Source: an uncultured Clostridia bacterium (GTDB lineage: Bacteria; Bacillota_A; Clostridia; Christensenellales; CAG-138). From it: a stretch of 5,144 bases of DNA. Of this stretch, positions 1 to 5,144 are shown piece by piece; position 1 is the stretch's first letter; every line of letters begins with the position of its first letter. Where the stretch lies: assembly GCA_946539625.1 (NCBI GenBank), contig CAMNHT010000109.1, positions 1-5,144 of the forward strand, in the 5' to 3' direction. The notes under the pieces were generated by a model. The model was not told where the DNA came from. It searched no databases and was given only the letters and a program-made list of their open reading frames with translations. A program made the translations under genes and the position numbers.

Positions 1-431
1 GAACCGAGGATCATGTTGCCGCAGGTCGCGAGCTCTTCACGCGCGTAGGAATGAATGACACTCTGGTTTGCCGGGACGTAGATGCCGCCGTATTTCTTTG
101 CCGCCGAAAGCCCGAATACGTGATCGTCCTCGTTGATCGTGCCGCCGACCGCGCAAAGCGAGTTGTGGCAGTTGGTCATGGCGTACGGGATCGGGAATTC
201 TTTAAGTCCGCTGGCACGTGCCGTCTGAATGATGCCGACGTAGGTGATGTCGTGCGAAACGAGCGCGTCGAAGCGAATGTGCATGACGCCGCCCTCGTCC
301 GACACGGAGTGCGCTTCCATGATCTGGTAAGCGATCGTGCGCCGACGTGCTTCCGCCTTATCGACGCCTTCCGGCGCCGGAACCGGCGCGCCGTTTTGCC
401 ACAGCATGCCCTGTGCGTGATACTGGATCAT
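1..431 (-). CDS. Aconitase-superfamily hydratase, YbhJ-like (N-terminal part, runs off left edge)
   Basis: The first 143 codons of a cytoplasmic iron-sulfur hydratase of the aconitase superfamily. Visible blocks are IRFDALVSHDIT (residues 52-63), GIIQTARASG (66-75), and NCHNSLCAVGG (87-97) followed by TINEDDHVFGLSAAKKYGG (98-116). As I recall it, E. coli YbhJ, an uncharacterised aconitase paralogue, is nearly identical across these blocks. The window ends at ..MILGS, just before the expected DSHT motif, so the cluster cysteines and most of the enzyme (family length roughly 750 residues) lie outside. The ATG at 431 is preceded by GGGAGG at 443-448 with good spacing. The gene diverges from citC across a 275-bp control region. 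Members hydrate/dehydrate tricarboxylic acids; here the neighbours suggest citrate, aconitate or a methylated analogue, but the substrate is inference. The family call is firm; the function is not. Confidence 0.9.
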   Translation of the reverse strand, partial: MIQYHAQGMLWQNGAPVPAPEGVDKAEARRRTIAYQIMEAHSVSDEGGVMHIRFDALVSHDITYVGIIQTARASGLKEFPIPYAMTNCHNSLCAVGGTINEDDHVFGLSAAKKYGGIYVPANQSVIHSYAREELATCGNMILG

Positions 432-470
432 CGTTTTTGTTTCCTCCCATATGATTTTTGAACTCTTTGT

Positions 471-492
471 GCGGCATGCGGGTCCATGCCGC
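471..492 (-). promoter_or_regulatory. 5'-leader stem-loop of the hydratase transcript
   Basis: A perfect 8-bp inverted repeat, GCGGCATG (471-478) and CATGCCGC (485-492), with a 6-nt loop. It begins about 5 nt after the predicted start site of the leftward transcript and ends about 40 nt before the ATG. There is no U-run on either strand, so it is not a canonical terminator. It could be a 5'-end mRNA stabiliser, a protein-binding site or an operator; the sequence does not decide between these. Confidence 0.5.
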
Positions 493-503
493 CTCTGCCT
501 TTG

Positions 504-532
504 ATTATAAAAGCATTATTGTATAATTTCAA
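504..532 (-). promoter_or_regulatory. Sigma-70-type promoter for the hydratase gene
   Basis: Read on the minus strand, -35 TTGAAA (527-532) and -10 TATAAT (504-509) are separated by exactly 17 bp, almost the consensus. The predicted start site is near base 497, giving a leader of about 66 nt. AT-rich sequence just upstream (533-552) could act as an UP element. The start site is inferred. Confidence 0.75.
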
Positions 533-553
533 ATATATTTTTTATAATTTTTC

Positions 554-568
554 ATAGAGATTCTCTAT
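554..568. promoter_or_regulatory. Candidate LysR-type regulator binding site
   Basis: ATAGAGATTCTCTAT is a perfect palindrome (7-bp arms, 1-bp centre). It contains the LysR-family signature T-N11-A (T555, A567) in the form ATAG-N7-CTAT. Its centre (561) lies about 60 bp upstream of the predicted citC start site (near 621) and about 64 bp upstream of the predicted hydratase start site (near 497). LysR recognition sites usually sit near -65. A LysR gene closes the rightward operon and is the likely partner. The palindrome is seen; binding is inferred. Confidence 0.6.
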
Positions 569-584
569 CGTTCGCATTTTTCTC

Positions 585-614
585 TTGCATTTCGGTCCCT
601 GCGTCTGCTATACT
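585..614 (+). promoter_or_regulatory. Sigma-70-type promoter for the citC-citXG-lysR operon
   Basis: -35 TTGCAT (585-590) and -10 TATACT (609-614) are 18 bp apart. The TG at 606-607 makes an extended -10. The predicted start site is near 621, giving a leader of about 86 nt before the TTG start of citC. A weaker -35 suits an activator-dependent promoter, consistent with the palindrome at 554-568. Confidence 0.65.
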
Positions 615-626
615 GAAAAAAAACGG

Positions 627-653
627 GAAAACGGCGGGAAATTCCGCGTTTTC
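627..653 (+). promoter_or_regulatory. citC leader stem-loop 1
   Basis: GAAAACG (627-633) pairs with CGTTTTC (647-653). After a one-base bulge (G634), CGGG (635-638) pairs with TCCG (643-646), closing an AAAT loop. This gives about 11 base pairs including one G-U, starting roughly 6 nt from the predicted 5' end of the mRNA. No U-run follows, so it is not a normal terminator. The 10-nt sequence GAAAACGGCG at 627-636 recurs exactly at 670-679, so the 3' arm of this hairpin could pair alternatively with the second copy. Confidence 0.45.
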
Positions 654-674
654 GCGTAATTTACACAAAGAAAA

Positions 675-690
675 CGGCGTTTTTTCGCCG
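675..690 (+). promoter_or_regulatory. citC leader stem-loop 2, next to the ribosome binding site
   Basis: CGGCG (675-679) and CGCCG (686-690) form a 5-bp GC stem with a TTTTTT loop, ending 6 nt before the GGAGG of citC. Its 5' arm overlaps the second GAAAACGGCG copy, so it would compete with pairing of 647-653 to 670-676. A regulatory role is inferred from position only. Confidence 0.35.
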
Positions 691-706
691 CAGACCGGAG
701 GCAGAT

Positions 707-1687
707 TTGGATATTTCGCTGTTCTATACGCCGCTTTCCAAAAGGATGGAAGCCCGTTATAAAGATTTTCTATTCTCGGCGGGACTCAGAGACGAAGGAG
801 ATGCAGACGTGATCGCGCTCATGACGGACGACGATTTCAACGTCGTCGCCTGCGGTGCGCGTGCGGGGCACACGCTGAAACAGTTTGCCGTCTCCCCCGA
901 TCTTGAGGGTGAAGGCGCGTTTGCGACGGTGCTTTCGGAGCTTCTCTCTGAGGCCGCACGCGCGGGGCAGCGGCGGCTTTTCGTCTGCACGAAGCCGAAA
1001 AACGAAGCTATGTTCCGTTCGCTCGGCTTTTATCCGATCACGGAGACAAAGGATGCCGTGCTGATGGAGGACCGCAGGGACGGTTTCTCCGGGTGGCTGG
1101 ACTCGATGCCGCGCTATGAAGGCACTTGCGGCGCGATCGTGGTCAACGGCGACCCGTTTACGCGCGGGCATCTGCACCTGATCGAATACGCCGCAAAGCA
1201 CTGCGATGCCTTATACGTCTTCTCCGTCTCGGAGCCCGGCTCGATGTTTTCGCCCGACGAGCGGTATGAGATGCTGAAAGCGGGCACGGCGCATATCGAA
1301 AACTGTCACGTTCTGCATACGGACGAATACCTCGTCTCGCGCGAGACCTTTCCCGCCTACTTCATCCGCGACGAGGAGCACGCCGACCGGGTCAAGGCGG
1401 ACCTCGATATCGAACTGTTCCGAAAAAGGATCGCTCCGGCGCTCAACATCACGAAGCGCTTTGTGGGCGAGGAGCCGTTTTCGCCGACGACGCGCGCCTA
1501 TAACGAGCGCATGAAGGAGCTTTTGCCCGAATGCGGCATTGAACTCATTGAGATCCCCCGCCTTCAGTCCATCAGCGCAAGCCGCGTGCGCGCGCTGATC
1601 CGCGAAGGGAAGCCCGAAGAAACCAGAGACCTGGTCCCCGAAACGACCTATGCAGCCATCCTCCGTTACGTTAGCCGAAATGCTTGA
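707..1687 (+). CDS. citC: [Citrate (pro-3S)-lyase] ligase
   Basis: Cytoplasmic ligase that uses ATP and acetate to acetylate the thiol of the prosthetic group on CitD, activating citrate lyase. The 326 residues show the family's two parts. An N-terminal GNAT-like domain spans roughly 1-120 (VVACGARAG 46-54, then a stretch ending FRSLGFYPI 103-111). A nucleotidylyltransferase domain follows, with NGDPFTRGH (147-155) as the nucleotide-binding (N/H)xGH region and ISASRVR (289-295) near the C-terminus; FPAYFIRDE and RFVGEEPFSPTTRAYN lie between. The start is TTG at 707, with GGAGG at 697-701 only 5 nt upstream. The next in-frame ATG (746) would remove residues that align with E. coli CitC, so TTG is preferred. 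It is the first gene of an operon and overlaps citXG by 38 nt. In the usual citCDEFXG order citDEF would come next; here they are absent. A citramalate lyase ligase is the main alternative. Confidence 0.93.
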   Translation: MDISLFYTPLSKRMEARYKDFLFSAGLRDEGDADVIALMTDDDFNVVACGARAGHTLKQFAVSPDLEGEGAFATVLSELLSEAARAGQRRLFVCTKPKNEAMFRSLGFYPITETKDAVLMEDRRDGFSGWLDSMPRYEGTCGAIVVNGDPFTRGHLHLIEYAAKHCDALYVFSVSEPGSMFSPDERYEMLKAGTAHIENCHVLHTDEYLVSRETFPAYFIRDEEHADRVKADLDIELFRKRIAPALNITKRFVGEEPFSPTTRAYNERMKELLPECGIELIEIPRLQSISASRVRALIREGKPEETRDLVPETTYAAILRYVSRNA

Positions 1688-2954
1688 CGCGCGCGAACGC
1701 CGCGCGAACGCGCAATCCGCCCTGCTTCAAACGGCGGACGCTTCGTGCTGCCTCGTGTCGCTTTCTCTGAATATCGCGGGCGACGTGAAGCGCACCGCAA
1801 AGACGCGGCTTTTATTCGACCGCGGTTTGGACCTCCTCGATCGGCTCGGATACGACGAAATCGAGCGCCGCGTCGTCGACGCGAACACCGGCACGGAAGC
1901 GCTGCTGCTTCTCCGCGCGGACGCGGCGGAAGTGAAAGCCGCCTGTGAACGCATCGAGGACGCCTTCCCCGCCGCAAGGCTCTATGATTTCGACGTGCTG
2001 AACGCAAACGGCGAAAAGCTGAGCAGAACCATACCGCGCCGATGCCTCATCTGCGGCGGTCCCGCGGCGGACTGCGCGCGAAGCCGCGCGCACGGGCTCG
2101 ACGCGATCAAAGCGGCGACGGACGCGCTTCTCAATGACTTTTGCGCCGATACGCTTTCCCTCTCTGCGCACTTTGCGCTCGAACGCGAGCTCAGAACGAC
2201 CCCGAAACCGGGACTGGTCGACCGGAACAACAACGGCGCACATACGGATATGGATGTACCGCTGTTTTTGAAAAGCGCGGCGTCGCTCGTGCCGTACTTC
2301 AAAACCTCGGTGCTGCTGGGTCTCAATGACGCCGGGATGGAACCGCTGAAAAAAGCGGGACTTGAAGCCGAGCGCGCAATGTTTTGTGCAACAAACGGCG
2401 TCAACACGCACAAGGGCATGATCTATTCGATGGGGCTGCTGCTGTACGGCATGGGCAATGCGCTTTCCTTCGGCGGCGACGCGGTCGAACACGCGTCGGC
2501 GCTCGCGCGCTCCGACGCAAACGAACGGCTTTTACACGCAAAAGCGGAACGCGATACGAACGGCGCGAAGGTCTATTGTGATCACGGCGCGCGCGGCGCG
2601 GTCGGCGAAGCGGCAGACGGATTCTTTCATGCGCAGTACTGCGCGGACCGGCTCCTTGCGCATAAAGATTCCGAAAACCCCGGCGCATCGGCGTTGCTCG
2701 ATGTGATGATCGTTTTGAACGACACGAATCTTCTGCACCGCGGCGGCGAAGAAGGGCTGAGGTTTGTGCAGGACCGCGCAAAGGCAATCGCATTTCTGCC
2801 GGAATCCGAACGGATCGCTGCGTTGGAATCGCTCGACCGGGAAATGATCGCGAAAAACCTTTCCCCGGGCGGAAGCGCGGACGTGCTCGCTTTGGGATAC
2901 CTTCTTGACGCGTGGCGCACGCTCTCCGCGCATCTTTGGGAGGCGGCGGTATGA
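1650..2954 (+). CDS. citXG: CitXG fusion: apo-citrate lyase phosphoribosyl-dephospho-CoA transferase / triphosphoribosyl-dephospho-CoA synthase
   Basis: A bifunctional cytoplasmic enzyme of 434 residues. The CitX part (about 1-150) carries AARLYDFDVL (108-117), the family's G(A/S)RLxDxDV motif, and RRCLICGGPAADCARSRAH (to H148) with Cys132, Cys135 and Cys142. It transfers the prosthetic group to a serine of apo-CitD. The CitG part (about 155-434) carries TPKPGLVDRNNNGAHTDMD (184-202), NGVNTHKG (249-256) and NLSPGGSAD (403-411). It makes 2'-(5''-triphosphoribosyl)-3'-dephospho-CoA from ATP and dephospho-CoA. The same fusion is known in Haemophilus; enteric bacteria have separate genes. The ATG at 1650 has no clear Shine-Dalgarno sequence and lies inside citC, so translation is probably coupled. 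ATG 1680 is possible, but VTLAEML before it aligns with CitX N-termini. The stop overlaps the lysR start. Confidence 0.93.
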   Translation: MQPSSVTLAEMLDARERRANAQSALLQTADASCCLVSLSLNIAGDVKRTAKTRLLFDRGLDLLDRLGYDEIERRVVDANTGTEALLLLRADAAEVKAACERIEDAFPAARLYDFDVLNANGEKLSRTIPRRCLICGGPAADCARSRAHGLDAIKAATDALLNDFCADTLSLSAHFALERELRTTPKPGLVDRNNNGAHTDMDVPLFLKSAASLVPYFKTSVLLGLNDAGMEPLKKAGLEAERAMFCATNGVNTHKGMIYSMGLLLYGMGNALSFGGDAVEHASALARSDANERLLHAKAERDTNGAKVYCDHGARGAVGEAADGFFHAQYCADRLLAHKDSENPGASALLDVMIVLNDTNLLHRGGEEGLRFVQDRAKAIAFLPESERIAALESLDREMIAKNLSPGGSADVLALGYLLDAWRTLSAHLWEAAV

Positions 2955-3850
2955 CGCTTCAGCAGCTTCGGTATTTTTGTGTGACCGCGGAGGTTCTGCA
3001 CTATACGCGCGCGGCGGCGCTGCTCTATATCTCGCAGCCGAGCTTATCCTATGCGCTTTCGAAGCTTGAAAAGGAGCTCGGCATGCCGCTCTTTGAAAAG
3101 CAGGGCAAACAGATCGCGCTGACCAAGTACGGCGCGGAGTTTCTGCCGTACGCAAAGCGCGCGCTCTCCGAGCTCAGTAAGGGGCAGGAGCGATTGAAGG
3201 AGCTCAAAACGCCGGGCGTCGGAATCATCAATCTCGGCTATATCTATTCCGTCAGCTTTTCGGTGCTGCCGTCGTTTGTCGACCGGTTCTATGCGCATCT
3301 CGGCAGTCGGCAGACTGCGTTTCGCTTCCATCAGGGTATGGCAGGCGGGCTCATCGAGCAGCTTCTGAACAGTTCTTTAGACCTTCTTATTGCGGGCAAA
3401 CCGGAGATCGACTCGATCGAATACCTGCCCGTTGCAAAGCAGGAGCTGTACCTTGCCGTGCCGGCGAAGCATCGACTTTCCGATCGCGCGTCGGTCACGC
3501 TTTCGGACGTTTCCGAAGAACAATTCATTTCGATCTCGCATGAGGCGGTCATCTACCGCGAGCTTGCCGACAAATTCAAAAAGGCGTCGTTCTCGCCGAA
3601 TATTGTCTTTGAAGCGGACGAATACAGCTCGATCGCCGCGTCCGTCACCACCGGCGCGGGCGTTGCGATCATGCCGAAACTTCCGATCCTCGACACGTTC
3701 AATCTCAAACTCATCCCCTTTTCCGATGTACCGATGACCCGCGAGATCTGTCTTCTCAGATACCGTCTGCACACGATGTCCCCTGCCGTGCAGAGCGTAT
3801 GGGACTTTGCGAAGCTCGTTTCGGAACGCTATCTCAAAGAGGCGGAATGA
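2951..3850 (+). CDS. LysR-family transcriptional regulator, probable citrate lyase regulator
   Basis: A 299-residue DNA-binding regulator of normal LysR length. The N-terminal winged helix-turn-helix (about 1-60) reads LQQLRYF, then TRAAALLYISQPSLSYALSKL (19-39), and GMPLFEK (44-50). A linker helix and a periplasmic-binding-protein-like effector domain (about 88-299) follow, including YLAVPAKHRL and the late TTGAGVAIMPKLP segment. The ATG at 2951 is chosen over an in-frame ATG at 2912: it has GGGAGG at 2938-2943 with 7-nt spacing, it gives the canonical LysR N-terminus, and it forms an ATGA overlap with the citXG stop. Being last in the operon rather than divergent, it is likely co-transcribed with citC and may autoregulate through the palindrome at 554-568. 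The effector is unknown; citrate or a related acid is a guess from context. No clear rho-independent terminator follows. Confidence 0.92.
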   Translation: MTLQQLRYFCVTAEVLHYTRAAALLYISQPSLSYALSKLEKELGMPLFEKQGKQIALTKYGAEFLPYAKRALSELSKGQERLKELKTPGVGIINLGYIYSVSFSVLPSFVDRFYAHLGSRQTAFRFHQGMAGGLIEQLLNSSLDLLIAGKPEIDSIEYLPVAKQELYLAVPAKHRLSDRASVTLSDVSEEQFISISHEAVIYRELADKFKKASFSPNIVFEADEYSSIAASVTTGAGVAIMPKLPILDTFNLKLIPFSDVPMTREICLLRYRLHTMSPAVQSVWDFAKLVSERYLKEAE

Positions 3851-3934
3851 CAGCAGCCGCCCTCGGCATTTCTGACAGTACTGCGAACGTTTTGTACGGA
3901 ATTGTCAATTTTCTCTGAACTCTTTCCGTTTGCC

Positions 3935-3963
3935 TTGCAATATATACGCTGTTCCACTACAAT
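3935..3963 (+). promoter_or_regulatory. Sigma-70-type promoter for the lipoprotein gene
   Basis: -35 TTGCAA (3935-3940) and -10 TACAAT (3958-3963) are 17 bp apart. The predicted start site is near 3970, giving a leader of about 39 nt. This suggests the lipoprotein gene is transcribed independently of the cit operon, though read-through is possible because no convincing terminator is visible in 3851-3934. Confidence 0.6.
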
Positions 3964-3980
3964 ATAGATTGAAAAAATGT

Positions 3981-3996
3981 GATCCGGATTCGGATC
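3981..3996 (+). promoter_or_regulatory. Hairpin abutting the lipoprotein ribosome binding site
   Basis: GATCCG (3981-3986) and CGGATC (3991-3996) form a perfect 6-bp stem with a GATT tetraloop. The 3' arm directly touches GGAGG (3997-4001). The hairpin leaves the Shine-Dalgarno bases unpaired, so it might position or modulate ribosome access. No function is demonstrated. Confidence 0.4.
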
Positions 3997-4008
3997 GGAG
4001 GTACTGAA

Positions 4009-5144
4009 ATGAAACTGTTCCGAGCCCTTTTCGCTCTTATCCTCGTATTGCTGCTCGCCGCATGCGGCGAGCCTGCCGCCGCGCCGCAGACCGAAGCGAC
4101 CGCCGCGCCGCAGGAAGCGGACCCCGCGCCTGTTGAAGAATCGGACGTGGTCGTGATCGCAACGCCGGAACCCACGGAGGTCCCGACGCTCCCGCCGACG
4201 GAAGAGCCAACGCCGACGCCCGAACCCACGGAAGAGCCCACGCCGACGCCCGAACCCACCCGCGCCCCGCGGGAGGGCGATATCGCCGTCAATTTCCCGA
4301 ACTATGATACCGGCGTTGACGCGGATTACAGCTACCAGAGCGACGAGCTCAGGATCGCGATCACGGTGCACGAGGAAAATCTGCGCGATGAAAAGCAGAA
4401 CCGGGATCTTGCCGAAACCTATTACGTTGCGGATATCTGGGTCCGGAACATCAACTCGATGCACCCGCTGTACGGAAAGGGCGAATTCGCCACAAGATCC
4501 GAGTACGGTCTGGATATGGCGGTCCGCGAGAACGCGGTTCTTGCGATCAACGGCAGCTACAATCAGGGGCTGATCCTGAACAACGGCAAGGTCCTGCAGG
4601 GGCTCCGCGCAAACAAGGGCTGGAACTCCGGCGCAGTCGGTCTCATCTATCGGGACGGCTCCTTGAAAACGTTCTATCTCAAGACCGAATCCTTCGATAT
4701 CAAAAAGGAGATTGAAAACGGCGCGGTATACGGATGGCAGTTCGGTCCGATCATCATCCGGGACGGTGAACAGGGTCCCGGCGCAGTGAGCTATTCCAAC
4801 ATGGGATACAAGGCGCGCAACATCCTCGGCTATTACGAACCCGGCCATTACGTCGTGGTCTACTGCGACAATCAGCATAAAAACGCCAACGGCATGGACG
4901 GACAGATGATGGTCAACCTGATGAAGTCGCTCGGCGTCAAAGAAGCGTTCAATCTGGACGGCGGCACGAGCGCGGTGCTGGTCTTTATGGGCGAGGTCAT
5001 CAACCAGCCCCTCACGGAAAAGAAGGGCGATACGACCCTGTACGGCAGACCGCTTCTCGATATGTTCGGCTTCGGCGAATACGACGAGGCAACCGGCGCC
5101 TTTGCGGATCTTTCCACGCTGACCGCGTCGAAGTTCCTCGGGAA
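4009..5144 (+). CDS. Lipoprotein with phosphodiester glycosidase (NAGPA/DUF2233) domain, C-terminus cut by window
   Basis: 378 codons are visible and the frame is open to the right edge. The start has GGAGG (3997-4001) 7 nt upstream. Residues 1-18 form a lipoprotein signal peptide with lipobox LAAC, lipidated at Cys19, so the protein should be anchored outside the cytoplasmic membrane. Residues 20-90 are a disordered Pro/Thr/Glu linker. The catalytic-type domain (about 105-365) has AINGSYNQG (179-187), KARNILGYY (268-276, matching the family's PRTaiG block), VVVYCDN (282-288) and the hallmark NLDGGTSAVL (315-324). Family members include the human mannose-6-phosphate uncovering enzyme, which cleaves GlcNAc from a phosphodiester. 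Bacterial substrates are mostly unknown and may be wall or surface sugar phosphodiesters. The LYGRPLLDMFGFG block suggests the domain is nearly complete at the edge. No functional link to the cit genes is evident. Confidence 0.88.
   Translation, partial: MKLFRALFALILVLLLAACGEPAAAPQTEATAAPQEADPAPVEESDVVVIATPEPTEVPTLPPTEEPTPTPEPTEEPTPTPEPTRAPREGDIAVNFPNYDTGVDADYSYQSDELRIAITVHEENLRDEKQNRDLAETYYVADIWVRNINSMHPLYGKGEFATRSEYGLDMAVRENAVLAINGSYNQGLILNNGKVLQGLRANKGWNSGAVGLIYRDGSLKTFYLKTESFDIKKEIENGAVYGWQFGPIIIRDGEQGPGAVSYSNMGYKARNILGYYEPGHYVVVYCDNQHKNANGMDGQMMVNLMKSLGVKEAFNLDGGTSAVLVFMGEVINQPLTEKKGDTTLYGRPLLDMFGFGEYDEATGAFADLSTLTASKFLG
4195..4254 (+). repeat. Tandem 30-bp coding repeat in the lipoprotein linker
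   Basis: Two consecutive 30-bp units (4195-4224 and 4225-4254) each encode PTEEPTPTPE (residues 63-72 and 73-82) and differ at only two third-codon positions. A further partial unit (PT) follows, and a related PEPTE occurs at 53-57. Such a repeat may expand or contract by slippage, changing how far the enzyme domain stands from the membrane. Confidence 0.8.

Noticed and set aside
51..461. Plus-strand open frame of 136 codons at the left edge
   Set aside because: It is antisense to the hydratase, whose conserved blocks and ribosome binding site are clear; the plus frame has no recognisable domain.
501..548. Additional plus-strand TATAAT sequences (522-527 and 543-548) as promoters for citC
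   Set aside because: No good -35 lies at 16-18 bp spacing. They fit an AT-rich spacer with chance -10 matches, while the promoter at 585-614 is better placed.
1812..2492. Minus-strand open frame of 226 codons within citXG
   Set aside because: It is antisense to a gene with complete CitX and CitG motifs; no plausible domain or start signal was seen.
2912..2950. Upstream in-frame ATG as the start of the LysR gene
   Set aside because: It would add 13 residues unlike LysR N-termini and ignore the well-spaced GGGAGG before ATG 2951.
3856..3871. GCCG/CGGC hairpin followed by ATTT as a terminator for the cit operon
   Set aside because: The stem is only 4 bp and the T-run is too short and interrupted for a credible rho-independent terminator.
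3829..4878. Long minus-strand open frame of 349 codons
   Set aside because: It lies opposite the lipoprotein gene, which has a lipobox, ribosome binding site, promoter and family motifs. The minus translation is low-complexity Arg/Gly-rich in the middle, typical of an antisense shadow in GC-rich DNA.

Overview
The window reads as a chromosomal segment of an anaerobic fermentative Firmicute of the clostridial type, probably from a gut or rumen-like habitat. This is inferred from GC-rich genes beside AT-rich spacers, strong GGAGG ribosome binding sites, sigma-70-like promoters, a lipoprotein with a long Pro/Thr/Glu linker, and a citrate lyase maturation cluster. The species cannot be fixed from this sequence.

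Layout. Bases 1-431 (minus strand) hold the N-terminal 143 codons of an aconitase-superfamily hydratase resembling E. coli YbhJ; it runs off the left edge. Bases 432-706 are a divergent control region. It has a near-consensus promoter facing left (527-532/504-509), an extended -10 promoter facing right (585-590/609-614), and a perfect 15-bp LysR-type palindrome (554-568) almost midway between them. Both predicted transcripts start with a strong stem-loop. Bases 707-3850 (plus strand) are a tight three-gene operon: citC (citrate lyase ligase, TTG start), a fused citXG (prosthetic-group transferase plus prosthetic-group precursor synthase) overlapping citC by 38 nt, and a LysR-family regulator joined to citXG by an ATGA overlap. 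Bases 3851-4008 hold a separate promoter and a small hairpin abutting the ribosome binding site. From 4009 to the right edge is an incomplete lipoprotein with a phosphodiester glycosidase (NAGPA/DUF2233) domain.

How it fits together. CitG makes triphosphoribosyl-dephospho-CoA, CitX attaches it to the acyl-carrier subunit CitD, and CitC acetylates the resulting thiol, giving active citrate (or citramalate) lyase. The lyase subunit genes citD, citE and citF are not in the window; the leftward operon beginning with the hydratase is the obvious place to look. The simplest model is that the LysR protein binds the shared palindrome, about 60-65 bp upstream of both start sites, and coordinates a hydratase/lyase operon with its maturation operon. 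The lipoprotein appears to be an independent cell-surface gene. No mobile element, CRISPR, tRNA or rRNA was seen.
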